A stretch of 64,000 nucleotides of DNA from Craterostigma plantagineum (lineage: Eukaryota > Streptophyta > Magnoliopsida > Lamiales > Linderniaceae), in contig JAPQWV010000050.1 in NCBI GenBank assembly GCA_027422505.1, forward strand, positions 3,844,001 through 3,908,000. Direction: 5' to 3'. Made by a program: the position numbers and the translations under genes. Positions 36,845 through 47,953 of the stretch are shown here, in pieces. Each line of letters opens with the position of its first letter. Position 1 is the stretch's first letter. The notes below the pieces were generated by a model. The model was not told where the DNA came from. It saw only the letters and a list, made by a program, of their open reading frames with translations, and made no database searches.

Positions 36845-37094
36845 CTCCCTCCGGTCTCAAAAGTTTTTGTACATTTTACTAAATCGAGCGTCCCACATCT
36901 TTTGTATATTTCCTTTTTTAGCAAAAAAACTATCACAAACAATTAATATAATAATATTAAATATCATCAAAAGACGTGTCAAAACATATACTTTTTTACC
37001 TTTCCAACACAGTATATTATTAAAATATTCAGTTTCTTAATTCTCGTGTAAATATCCAAATGTCCATAAAGTTACGGGACTGAGCCTGAGGGAG
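36845..37094. mobile_element. Stowaway-type MITE
   Basis: Terminal inverted repeats CTCCCTCCGGTCTC and, at the other end, GGACTGAGCCTGAGGGAG, flanked by the TA target duplication (36843-36844 and 37095-37096). 250 bp, AT-rich, no ORF. The CTCCCTCCG start is diagnostic for Stowaway (Tc1/mariner) MITEs. It lies about 160 bp upstream of the DUF247 start codon, so it may form part of that promoter. Confidence 0.88.
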
Positions 37095-37251
37095 TACTAT
37101 AACATGTGACAAAAGATTTGAAGTTAATAAATTACAGCGCTTGCATACAGCAGGCCATCTACGACAACTATATATAAAACCTTTGATTGAAGCAAGATCA
37201 TACTCACAAATACCATCTCCTCCTTCATATTATTATTACACGATAATTAAC

Positions 37252-38853
37252 ATGTCTTTTTTCAGAAACAATGCGCTTACCCTCAACTCAACTTTCGACG
37301 AGGACCAATGGGTCATACAGCTTCGACATACCATAGAGGAAGAGCTCGAAGAAGAAACTGACTTTACAGTTTCAATCTTTGCCGTCCCAAAAACCCTAAT
37401 GATGATCAACCCAGATTCTTACATCCCTCACATTGTCGCCATTGGTCCTTACCATCACCTAAAACCCGACCTCTACGACATGGAAAGGTACAAAATCGCA
37501 GCTGCAAAGAGAAGGCAAAGAGAATTCATAAGCGAAGGCAAGTTGCGCGACATAGTCGATCGCATAAGTAGTGAGGGCCTTCGAACTAGGGCAAACTACC
37601 ATAGGCCCTTGAGTTACAGCGATCAAACCCTGGGATGGATGATGGTCGTCGATGCTTCTTTCTTGTACGAATTCTTAAATTATTTTCCAGGCAAAGAATT
37701 GCGCAACAAGCTCGCCGCCGAGACTCCATCGAGGCTTATTAAAGACTTCTCTGATAATACTGCTGCTTTTAATTCGATCCTCAAAGACATCATAATGCTC
37801 GAAAATCAAATACCCATGTTCGTGATGAGGATGATCTTGAAGTTCCAATTTTCTTCCCAAGAATCAGCCGACGAACATCTCTGCTCCATTCTTTGGCGCC
37901 TTTGTGAGGAGCTTTCGCCTTTCAAGATTGCCAAATTCAGCTCTGATAATCAGAATAATAAGATCGATGTGAAACAGTGCGCTCACATACTCGACCTTCT
38001 GTACCAAATCGTCGTCGGAGAAGAATTAGAAGACGCCGCCATATCATCTCGGCGGAGCCAGCTTAGGCAGCTCTCCAATGAGCAGCAGTCGAAGTTGGAA
38101 ACTGGGCCAGCGAAATGGGTCAAGGGAATCAAGAGAGTGACGAAGCTACCTTGGACGATCATCACTAGAATCCCAGTCGTAAACGTCATCAGTGGGAACA
38201 AGAAATACAAAGGCGCAGAAGACGAAGATTCATCAAGCTCGGAGGTCACTGATAAGCTGCCAGTTCTTGAGGAGATCACTATACCATCGGTATCACAACT
38301 GTTTGAAATTGGGGTTAAGTTCTTCCCCACAAAGGAAGGCATAGAAAGTATCAATTTTGACGCAAAAACTGGCAGTTTCCACATCCCAGTAATAGATCTT
38401 GATGTGAACTCCGAGGTTGTCTTGAGGAACTTGGTGGCTTACGAAGCTTGCAGAGTAAAAGGGCCGTTGGTTTTGGCTCGTTACACGGAATTGATGAATG
38501 GGATTATCGACACAGAGGAGGACGCGAAGTTATTATGTAAAAGAGGGATTATTATTAACCATTTGAAGAGCGAGACTGAAGTGGCTAATCTGTGGAACGG
38601 TATGAGCAGGTCTGTGAAGGTTACAAAGGTGCCATCTTTGGACAAAGTGATTGCTGATGTGAATAAGTATTACGGTGGGAGTCTTAAGGTTAAGTTCCAG
38701 AGGTTCATGGCCAAGTACGTTTTTGGTTCTTGGAAGTTTCTCACTTTATTTGCTACTATCTTTTCTTTGCTGCTGATGACTTTGCAGACGTTTTGCCAAG
38801 TTTATAGCTGTGGTCGTCTTCTTCCTATCAAAGGTCTCCATGCTGCTAATTAG
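37252..38853 (+). CDS. DUF247 plant membrane protein
   Basis: Single-exon gene of 533 codons. The start at MSFFRNNALT is preferred over an in-frame upstream codon at 37141, because that one lies before a TATA-like TATATAAAA (37170) and the leader is Tyr/Ser-rich. Family signatures in order: SIFAVPKTLMMINPDSYIPHIVAIGPYHH, a DUF247 hallmark, near residue 50; DASFLYEFL; IMLENQIPMFV; an acidic spacer; VLRNLVAYEACR and a C-terminal block ending in one transmembrane helix (FLTLFATIFSLLLMTLQTF). DUF247 proteins are plasma-membrane proteins of largely unknown biochemical role; some act as self-incompatibility determinants in grasses. No frameshifts, and flanked by transposons on both sides. Confidence 0.93.
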   Translation: MSFFRNNALTLNSTFDEDQWVIQLRHTIEEELEEETDFTVSIFAVPKTLMMINPDSYIPHIVAIGPYHHLKPDLYDMERYKIAAAKRRQREFISEGKLRDIVDRISSEGLRTRANYHRPLSYSDQTLGWMMVVDASFLYEFLNYFPGKELRNKLAAETPSRLIKDFSDNTAAFNSILKDIIMLENQIPMFVMRMILKFQFSSQESADEHLCSILWRLCEELSPFKIAKFSSDNQNNKIDVKQCAHILDLLYQIVVGEELEDAAISSRRSQLRQLSNEQQSKLETGPAKWVKGIKRVTKLPWTIITRIPVVNVISGNKKYKGAEDEDSSSSEVTDKLPVLEEITIPSVSQLFEIGVKFFPTKEGIESINFDAKTGSFHIPVIDLDVNSEVVLRNLVAYEACRVKGPLVLARYTELMNGIIDTEEDAKLLCKRGIIINHLKSETEVANLWNGMSRSVKVTKVPSLDKVIADVNKYYGGSLKVKFQRFMAKYVFGSWKFLTLFATIFSLLLMTLQTFCQVYSCGRLLPIKGLHAAN

Positions 38854-38969
38854 AAGATTATTGTCCTCTTTACTTTCTTTGTTCAGTCAAGTACGTCTGT
38901 AACTTGTGCGTAATTGCGTTTGACTTTTATTATGAAGCCTCCGTAATTTCTGTTTTATATATGTCTAAA

Positions 38970-39010
38970 CTAGTTTTTTGCCCGTGCATTGCACGTGTCT
39001 TAATTATCTA
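38970..39010 (-). mobile_element. Helitron 3' terminus (minus orientation)
   Basis: On the plus strand CTAG is followed by a poly-T and CCCGTGCATTGCACG, a perfect small hairpin. Read on the minus strand this is hairpin, about 10 bases, CTAG: a Helitron 3' end, and similar to the one at 11432. The other end cannot be placed, since Sirevirus-like sequence begins soon after. Confidence 0.6.
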
Positions 39011-39904
39011 GAAATTTCTCGGAAAAAACTTTTCGCGGGACCTTGCTCACTGTAGCAGCGAAATCTACCGTTTAAAGCATTTTCTGAAAATTTTCTCGGT
39101 GAAGAACACTGTGCGAAAACGTGCGAAACGACGCAATGATTTTTTGTCTTAGACCTACTCAAATCTTAACCAAAATGCAATAATCTGGACTCAATCGACT
39201 CGAAATTGGACGGGCAATGCATATTTGGGGGTTTTAAACACCAAAAACCTAACATGCGTCCTATTTAGCCGAGAAAAATTAATTTTAACCTAACAGATTT
39301 AACAAAACGGGGCAAAAACAAGATAAAACGAACGGAAATTGGTTTATTTGAGGTGTATTCATACTGAAAAGCTGATTTGCGACAATGGAGTTAGCAGGAA
39401 ACGGATTTTGAATGCAGATTTGACGACGACGACGATGCGAGGAGAGAAATTTTTGAAAAGAGTTGCAAAATTTTTGAATTTTTTTCGGGAATTTTTAGGA
39501 TTGTGAAAAACGTTAAGGGTTTTGGGGTTTTAGGGGTTTTGTGACTGTTCATGCGAAATTTTGAGTTAATGGGCCGAAATTCGTGGGCTTGGTCCAAATT
39601 GGATCCAGATCTGATTTTTGCGGACTTGGTCAAAATTGGGTCCAATTGGAGTTCAATTGGTCCAATTTTGACCCTGTTTGACCAAACTTTAAAATTTCAA
39701 CCCCCTTTTTTTTAAATAAAAAATGGAAAAATCAGAAGCTCCCCCTTAATCGAAAACTCCCCTTTTTAAATAATGGAAAAATCAGAAGCTCCCCCTTAAT
39801 CGAAAACTCCCCTCAAAAGACATAATTTAGAAGACACATAGAGAATGAAGTAAAAGTGAGAGGACATATGTACACTTTATCAAAGTTCATGTAGGATCGA
39901 TTGA
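39011..39904 (-). repeat. Sirevirus-like 3' untranslated region with doubled purine tract
   Basis: Non-coding DNA between the Helitron end and the pol stop of copia-3. A 56-bp unit containing AAGCTCCCCCTTAATCG occurs twice (about 39713-39813); on the minus strand each copy gives a polypurine tract (GATTAAGGGGGAG). Repeated polypurine tracts near the 3' end are typical of Sireviruses. The rest shares CTCGG/TCGCG words with the 5' leader at 46.5-47.2 kb. No 3' LTR matching 47656-47953 is visible. Confidence 0.55.
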
Positions 39905-41410
39905 TCACAGCTGAATATTCAACATGCCCAACATAGTTACAAGGTGTTGGAATCGTTTGACATCCAACGGTTTTGTCAAAATGTCGGCTAGTTGATCTTC
40001 GGTAGTGACGTAGTGTAATTCAATCGTCCCTTGTTCAACATGTTCTTTGATGAAGTGGTGACGAATATCTATGTGTTTCGTTCTTGAGTGATGTACCGGA
40101 TTACTCGTCATCGCAATAGCACTTTTTGAGTCACAATAAATGGGAATTTTATCAACATGAAAATTAAAATCTCGTAGTTGGGTTCTCATCCACAAAAGCT
40201 GTGAACAACAACTAGCGGCGGCGACATATTCTGCCTCCGTCGACGAAGTTGAGACACAGTTTTGTTTTCGAGACGACCAACTCACGAGTTTACCGCCCAA
40301 GAAGTGTGCAGCTCCAGAGGTGCTTTTTCTATCCATCTTGCATCCTGCGTAATCCGAGTCAGATAATCCAACCAGTTTGAAGTCCGATCGAGTGGGGTAC
40401 CACAAACCCAGATTGGGTGTTCCTTTGAGATAGCGGAGAATCCTTTTGACAGCAGTGAGATGGGATTCCTTAGGTGTAGCCTGGAAACGAGCGCAGATTC
40501 CTGTCGAGAGAACGATATCCGGTCGACTAGCAGTGAGGTACAGAAGAGAGCCTATTATCCCTCGGTATACGGTTTGGTCAACGGGAGCACCAGATGAGTC
40601 CGCGTCGGGTAGGCCAGAGGGTGACATAGGTGTTGCAGCAGTCTTAGCATCCTTTATGCCATATTTCTCGAGGATGTCATGGATGTATTTGGACTGGTTG
40701 ATGAAGATTCCGTCGGGGAGTTGCTTTACTTGAAGACCAAGAAAGAAATTCAGCTCGCCCATCATACTCATTTCGAATTTCTCTTTCATCAATTCTGCGA
40801 ACTCTTCACACATTTGTGGTTCAGTCGATCCAAAAATGATGTCATCGACATAAATCTGTACAATCATGATGTCCGGGCCACTCCGCTTGGTGAAGAGAGT
40901 TGTATCCAGAGATCCTTTCTTAAATCCAGACTGAACAAGGAAGTCTGAAAGGACGTCATACCAAGCTCGGGGAGCCTGTTTTAGTCCGTAGAGGGCCTTG
41001 TAGAGTCGATATACGTGATGAGGAAACTCTTCGCTCAAGAACCCTTCAGGTTGATCAACGTACACTTCTTCTTTGAGAAATCAATTCAGAAATGCAGTCT
41101 TCACGTCCATTTGGTAGACTTTAAAGTTCTTGTGAGCAGCAAAGGCAAGAAAAATTCGTATGGCTTCGATCCTGGCAACTGGGACGAAAGTTTCATCGTA
41201 GTGGATGCCTTCTTGTTGGTTGTACCCCTTAGCCACAAGTCTTGCTTTATTGCGGATGACAACACCGTCTTCATCCTTTTTGTTCTTGAAGATCCACTTT
41301 GTGCCGATAATGGATCTATTGAGAGGTCGTGGTACGAGTTCCCAAACTTGTAATCGTTCAAACTGATTTATTTCCTCCTACATTGCAATCAGCCAATCAG
41401 GATCGTTGAG
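39905..41410 (-). pseudogene. copia-3 reverse transcriptase and RNase H
   Basis: The frame 41065-39905 carries [71 protein letters not shown] and KHIDIRHHFIKEH. The N-terminal RT part ([32 protein letters not shown]) reads upstream to about 41350, but a stop sits between FLN and KEEVYV near 41080 and another near 41385. The GELNFFLGLQ and IIFGS wording fits the Sirevirus (SIRE/Maximus) lineage. Inactive by these stops. Confidence 0.9.
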
Positions 41411-41418
41411 AGCTTCAG

Positions 41419-43211
41419 CTACTCGTGATGGTTCGGCTTGACTGAGATAGCCGAACGCGTCGAAACACCGGATGTGGGATCCCCAATAATCTGATCGGTA
41501 GGATGAGAGCGAGCCCAAAGTGGTACATTGGTCTGTGAGGAGCTGGCCGCATTTGTATCGATTGGAGACTCATCAGATTGGGGTCCGGTGTCCAAAGAAG
41601 AGATCTCAACCGTAGTAGATTGAGAAGGTTCAGCATCAGGATCAGCAATGTTCCCAGGGTTGGGTAAAATGTCGTCTTCGTTGAGATTGAGATCATCCAA
41701 GTTTGGCGGGACGACATCATCGCTGATAGCTGGTGTTGTAGGTGGGGTGGGTGCAGCGGTAGTTTGAGTGGTGGCGACGGGAGTCTTGGGGACTGGATAG
41801 AAGTACTCGAAGAGTAGATCGAGATCCAGTTCACCAGAATTGCCCTCAGATGAGGAAGTTCTCATCGTTGAAGGTTGACCTTTTGTCAACGACTGTAGAA
41901 GACCTGGTTCTGGACTGATATGAGCAGAAGCCATGAGGTCGCCTTCGCTTTCGTCAAATGTGACATTTGTGCTCTCTATTACTGATCGTTTCTCCCTAAG
42001 ATAGACTCTGTATGCCTTTGAGTTCAGCGAATATCCAACAAAGATTCCTTCAAGTGCTTTTGGATCAAGCTTCCCAAGATGTTGGCGATCATTGGCCACA
42101 AAACATCGGCAACCGAAGACCCTTAGATAAGATATACCTGGGATACGACGGTTATTCAGCATCTCGTATGGGATGCGGTTGAATCTCTTGTGGATGGAAG
42201 CCCGGTTTTGCGTGTAACAGGCCGTTTGAATAGCTTCGCCCCAAAGAGAGTGAGGAAGTCCGGATTGGATGAGGAGAGTCCTAGCTGCTTCAACTAGTGT
42301 CCTATCTTACGCTTAACGACACCATTCTGTTCTGGTGTCTTCACAGCTGAGAACTGCTGGGTGATGCCCTGAGTAGCATAGAAATCACTGAGCTTCTTGT
42401 TCTTAAACTCAGTTCCATTGTCAGTCCTGATAATCCGAACCTTCTGTTGATGAAGAGTTTGGGACGTAACAACAAACTCGATGATTAAATCAGGAACTTC
42501 ATCCTTTGTGCGAACGAGTTTCGTCCATGTATAGCGTGAGAAGTCGTCGACAATCACAAGAATATACCGTCTTCCTCCGAGTGTAGCCGTAGGCATTGGG
42601 CCACATAGATCCATGTGTAAGAGCTCAAGGATGAGCTTAGAGGACGGTGTTTCCTTAGAGATGTGTGATGATCGCTTCATCTTCCCCAATTCACAGGCAG
42701 AGCAGAGGTGTTCCTTATGATATGACAGTTGGGGTAGACCGTTGCCGAGTTTATTCTGACGAAGTTTGTTGATAGTCTTGAAATTGAGGTGTGAAAGACG
42801 CCGGCGCCATAGATCGTTCAACTTGGGTGCAGCACGGGAGAGAAGGCATATTGGTCGAGAGGTCGTAAGATTGAGTATGTAAAGGTGAGACGTGCGCGTT
42901 CCAGAAAGAAGAGGTTGTCCTGAGGCATCTATAATACTGCAGATGTCAGATTCGAAGAGAACCTTGTATCCTTTGTCGCAGAAACGACCAATGCTGAAGA
43001 GATTGTAGCTCAAACCCTCGACATAAGAGATGCCCTTAATCGTCAGTTTATCATGGACGAGATCACCAGTTCCGAGAATTGGCGCCATTTGACTGTTTCC
43101 GAAGGAGACCCTTCCGAGATAGCGCTCGGAGAAGTTGCTCAACAGCTCCTTGTTCCCCGTCATGTGTGTGGAGCAACCCGAGTCTAGATACCACACATGA
43201 CAGACCTGCAA
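41419..43211 (-). pseudogene. copia-3 protease and integrase
   Basis: Two frames: 43211-42294 with protease (VWYLDSGCSTHMTGN), pre-integrase (WRRRLSHLNFKTINKL) and integrase core (MDLCGPM, VDDFSRYTW, RTDNGTEF, TPEQNGVVKRK); then a frameshift at about 42294, and 42162-41419 with the integrase C-terminal part (RVFGCRCFV, KALEGIFVGYS) and an acidic Ser/Pro/Thr-rich linker. The usual WHRRLGH has become WRRRLSH, and AERK has become VKRK. Decayed. Confidence 0.88.
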
Positions 43212-43464
43212 TCATCAGCAAACGTTGGGTCCCTGTTTACGGACGGAACCATGTGATACAAGTAAAATTTTCATACGCTTAACGGGAAATGTGGGGTCTA
43301 AATCAGGTTGTGTTGGATCTAATTTAGCTTTCCCTTTGTGATTTGTTTGAGGAGGTGGGATTATGGTTTTTCTAACCCATATTTGCCTAACTTGCGCTTG
43401 CACATACGTTGTCTTATTCGTGAATTGACGTGAAGGTTTTGGTTGTTGTTGTCGCCTTTTGGTT

Positions 43465-46154
43465 TTAGTCATCTTCTGCTTGCGAGCAGTAGGAGACTTT
43501 GTATTCAGCGTTGGATGGCGTGTTTGCTGGCGTAGATGAACTGGGAGAATGCAAGGGCGTCGTAGAGGAGGTTTGCCTTTTTGGTCGGGGTGTTGCGTGT
43601 TCGTGTGCCTCATATTCATGAAAGCGTGGAAGAATGAAGTCATTGCAGCAACACATAGACATTAGTTTGGCAAAGGAAAGATAAGTTTTGGCAGCATAAT
43701 TGTCTACGTCCTTAAGATGTTGGGAGTCAGTACATAGATTGGAAATACAAATATAGGATAGTCTTTTCTTCTTGTCATCGAAGAGCGGGTCCTCCTTTAC
43801 TTCAAATGAACTCCCTTCCGGAGACGTCGAACTCACATTCCCTGTATCCACAGGAATACGAGAGTTAGTGTTTGAACAAGTTTCAGCTTCAGGAGTCATC
43901 TTCGCCGTCCTCTTACATTTACATGTTTGAGAATCGGGTACTTGACTTGATGTAGAGGGATTGTTTGTACTGTGAAATTGTTCTAGTGTAGAGATTTTGC
44001 TAAGTAGTTCATCTCGCTCCCTTGCGAAGGTCTTCCGCTCTAATTCTAGTGTTTGTTCTAGTTCTGCTATGAGCAGAAGTTTCTCTGGGATATAGGTGCG
44101 AGAGATCGCTTCTTGGAAAGCAATTTCCTGTTCTTTGGTTGGGAGTGGAGTTTCGACATCCTCCGAAAGTGAAGGTATCTTAGTCTTATCCCTAGCATTC
44201 ATTTCTGTGTAGTCATACGCGATTTCCGCCCAATGAATGTTCTGTACCCTCTTTTCTTCCGAGATAACAATGGAGGATGATCTCACAAATGGCCTAAGTT
44301 GCGAGGGAGCACCATTTCTTGTTTGCAGGAACGCAGTGTTACACATGTTATACCTTTTAACTGTTAGTGGTATTGATTTGCAATTGCTAGACAGGCCGAT
44401 TCCCCCCGGGCGTTGTAGAATTCTGTTTCAACTGGTTGGTTCAATAGGCATAAGATGCGTGAGTTTTCGTTTCTAAGGTGAAGTTGCTCTTCGAGTTCTT
44501 TCACCTTTCGGTACAGCCTAACTCTTTCCTTTGTGAGCAGTTCGTATTGGGATGCCGTCAGAAGACGAGATGTTTTGCATTGGCCAGTGTGGTTTCCTTA
44601 ACCCTAGTCTCACTTTGTTTATTCTTGCTTTGCAGACGTTTGACTAACGTTTCAGAGGCCATTAGACGTTCGTTTGCACAGGCGAGCTCTTCTACTTTTA
44701 AACTAAGTAAGGCATAGTTGTTTTCAAATTTTAGCTTAAGTTCATCATAATCCCTAGCATCTACGGTGGGTTTCTTAATGGTGTGCCGGTGATTAAACAT
44801 ATCATCGAGTTGCGAAATTCGTACCTCAGCCTCGGTGTTAGTAGGCGTCTTAGCGGCATTCTCACCGGTGTTGATCATCTCCTCATCCTCGTCATGTTCT
44901 ACCAGCCTTGCCATGCAGCAATCTTCATCCTTAGGCTCCTCGTCTTCTGAAGTGTCGTTCACCCATTCAGCTTCTTCGGTGAGAAGAACTTTCCCACTTT
45001 TCATTTTGCGGGTCATTATGGCCTTACGATCGTAGTAGCCAGAGTCCTTTATGCGTGGGGCGTGGCATTCCTTGGCAAAGTGACCTGTCTTTCCACACCG
45101 AAAGCACTTCACAGACGTTTGAGGTGTTGAGTCCTCCTCTTTCTTTATCGGCTTAGATTCTTCCGTGGGAGTGGTCTTTTTGGTGCCGCTAAAGGTTCTT
45201 TGGCGATTGGAGGAGGGTGAGGATTTTTTCCCGATCTTTCTTGAGACCATCTTTGTGAGCATTGCCAGTTGTTTGCGTAGATCACGAACATCTTCATCAG
45301 ATTCTATATCAGCTTCGGATCCTGAAGAGGAGTCAGATATAGCAGCTGGTAGCTTCCCTTTGTTCTGTTTGGTCTTTGTAGCGGAAGATCGTTCATTGGT
45401 CTTGTTCGAGAGGAGGGCCAGTGGGTCGACTCGAGTGTTGGTGGACTGAGGTTGCACGTAAGGAGCATAGGCAGACAGACTGTCATAGAGAGCATGGATG
45501 GAAGTGTTGAAGAGGTCCTTACTCTGAATCATCATCACGATTGCATTGCCCCAATGTGGTTTGAGGCTACCAAGGAAGCGGTTGTTGATATCGAATTTGT
45601 CCCTCGAGATCCTGGCTTTCTTGAGTTCATTGATGACCTTCAAGTATCGGAGGTATGTGTCACACAGTTCCTCTCCTTCATAGGCCTGTAAGTGTTCATA
45701 CTGCGAGAGACATGCTGATTTCCTCCCTTGAGCACTCTCAGTTGTGCCTGCCATAATTTCCACGAGTTCATCCCATATTTCCTTAGCAGTTGTGCAGCAC
45801 TCAATGTGAGCGTAGACCTCGTTTCCCATAGCCTGGAAGAGATATCCTTTGGCAGTCTCATCGGCCTGTACTTTGGCAGTCTCATCGGCCTGTAGGCGAG
45901 CCTGTTCATCCTCATTGATGGGACCTCTTGGAGTGCGGCGTTCATCCATGGGAGGGTTTGCGTTTGGCTGTGCAGGGATGATCGTCCAGAACTGTGCTGG
46001 ACCATTGAGAGTCCAGAAGGTATTGAGAGAGTGGTGCGCCTTTGTTCCTGATGAACGTGAGGAATCGGTTTGTCCATATGCTGTAGTCGCCTTGTCGCAG
46101 CATCGGAGGCCTGGTGTCGGAGTCCACTGTTGAGATGTCATTCGTGGTAGACAT
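43465..46154 (-). pseudogene. copia-3 gag with coiled-coil extension
   Basis: The N-terminus MSTTNDISTVDSDTRPPML (from 46154) is joined by a frameshift near 46040 to a gag core (YLFQAMGNEVYAHIECCTTAKEIWDEL), a direct ADETAKVQADETAK repeat, and the zinc knuckle CFRCGKTGHFAKEC. After the knuckle comes a long acidic and then coiled-coil region (44558-44750 and 43465-44346: EKLLLIAELEQTLELERKTFARERDELL). Extended gags with coiled coils after the knuckle are typical of Sirevirus-type elements. At least two frame breaks. Confidence 0.85.
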
Positions 46155-47641
46155 GGTTGGTGCAGTCGAATCGTCCGTGGTTTTGATCTTGTATAGATAA
46201 GAGAGTTAGTAACGAACGAGATGAGAAATATGAGTTTAACGTGTAGAGTTTTGAGAAAAAAAATTGTTTAAAGAATTTCTTAGAACTAAGTGAGCGTGTG
46301 TGATGGTCGATAATGTATGAAGGGAAAATATACCTTGAAATTAGGAGAAGTTCTAGAAATTTAAAAACGAGATTTGAGGCGAGAGAAAAAAAAATTTATG
46401 TCAAAAGTGGTCTAGGGTGATAGGACTAAAGTGTAAGGATCAAACCTTAAATAAGTTTGAGAAAAATTTAACCCGAGAAAATTTTAACTCGAGAAAAAAC
46501 AAAAAAAAACCTTAACACGTCAGGAAAAGAAAATTCGCAGTTTGAAGGGACATGATTATATGAAGAATTATTCGAGAAATTATGTGTTGAGAAATTTCGG
46601 TGTTTGAGAGTTTTAAAGAGAAATTCTCGGAAGAAAAATTCTCAGTTGAAAATTTCTCGGATTTTAAAATTTCTCATGTGAGAAAGATTCTTGATTTTGA
46701 ATTTTTAACATCTACGCAAGAAATTTCGCATCGAGAGTTGAAGTGTGATTTTAGGAAGTTTTTCTCGGATTTGAAAGAATCGTGGTTTTGAAAAACTTTC
46801 TCGGATGGAATAAACTTTCTCGGCTGAAGATTTCTTGGATTAAAAAGTCGTGGTTTTTTTTAAAAAAAATTTCGCGAATTTGCAAACTTTCTCGGTTTTG
46901 AAAAATTTCTCGGATAAAAATTTCAAAAAATTTCGCAGGTACAAAGTTTCTCGGATATATGAAGAGTAAGCAAATTTCGCAGATGAAGGTTTCCGAGTGA
47001 GCAAATTTCGCGTTTTTTAGAAAAATTTTCGGAATCAAATTACGCAGATGTAAGGTTTCTCGGATTTTGAAAATAGGCAGTTGCGAAAAAATGCAGTGAA
47101 AGTGAAATTTTTCGCGGTTCTAGGTAAATTCTCGGAATCAAATTTCGCAGATGTGAAAATTTCGCGGACTTGAACGATTAAGCAAAAATTTTCGCGGTCA
47201 AGAACGAGCTTTCACTGTTCCATTGCTTTCATGCGTTCTGCCAGAAAATTGTCCAGTTCTTGCTCAAATCTCAACCAAAATCGCTCAAACTTGATCATAA
47301 ACTTCAGAAATTCTTCCCTAAACACATAATCGACCGATTTGTGGGCTAAAAACAACAAAAATAGATCAAATCGACCAAAAACAGAGAATGGCCGAGATGT
47401 CCTTTTCTGAAGAGTTTTTGCTTCGATCTTGCTCAAAACTCGTTAAAACTGATCCAAAAGTGTTGTAAAAATATTTTAGGCATAGAATCGATCTGGGGGA
47501 AGGTTTTAAACACAAAAACGAGGCATTAAAACCCCAAAACGAGTTCAAAATGCCCGAAAGTGATTTTTGCCCAAAACACCTTTGATCTTTCTCGGAATCG
47601 AACGAAACTGGATTCAAATCAATGCAGATCGATCCACGTTT
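46155..47641 (-). other. Long 5' leader of copia-3, rich in CTCGG/TCGCG words
   Basis: About 1.5 kb between the primer-binding site and gag without coding sense. From 46555 to 47210 it is crowded with the words TTTCTCGG, TTTCGCAG and TTTCGCGG at irregular spacing. Short ORFs here follow from that repetition. Confidence 0.7.
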
Positions 47642-47653
47642 GCTCTGATACCA
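47642..47653 (-). other. Primer-binding site of copia-3
   Basis: Minus strand TGGTATCAGAGC, complementary to the initiator Met tRNA 3' end, two bases inside the LTR at 47656. Confidence 0.9.
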
Positions 47654-47655
47654 CT

Positions 47656-47953
47656 TGTTGGTCCCGATTGCACCAAACAAGGAATCAAAGAGGCTTTAAT
47701 GGAATGAAAAGGGAGAGGATCTCACCTTCAAGTGTGTGTATTGTGTGAAAAATAGGATAAGCCTTTTGATCTTTGATTACCTTTCAAATAGTGTTGGTAA
47801 AACCTTATATACCACATTAACCCTAGGTATATTAAGGCCCAAACACTAAAAATTTAAATAATTACATTCTAGTCCAAAGCCCAAGCTACAAAGATAATTA
47901 CAATATTAAACCCAAGACAAAAACTATTGACACAATCACTAAATATCCTAACA
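47656..47953 (-). repeat. 5' LTR of copia-3
   Basis: 298 bp with TGTTGG ... CCTAACA ends on the plus strand, bounded on the left by the primer-binding site. It interrupts the gag frame of the older element to its right, which shows that copia-3 inserted there. No partner LTR is found. Confidence 0.85.

Noticed and set aside
37141..37251. Upstream extension of the DUF247 protein
   Set aside because: The extra 37 codons start from a non-ATG codon, precede and overlap a TATA-like box, and have no family resemblance.
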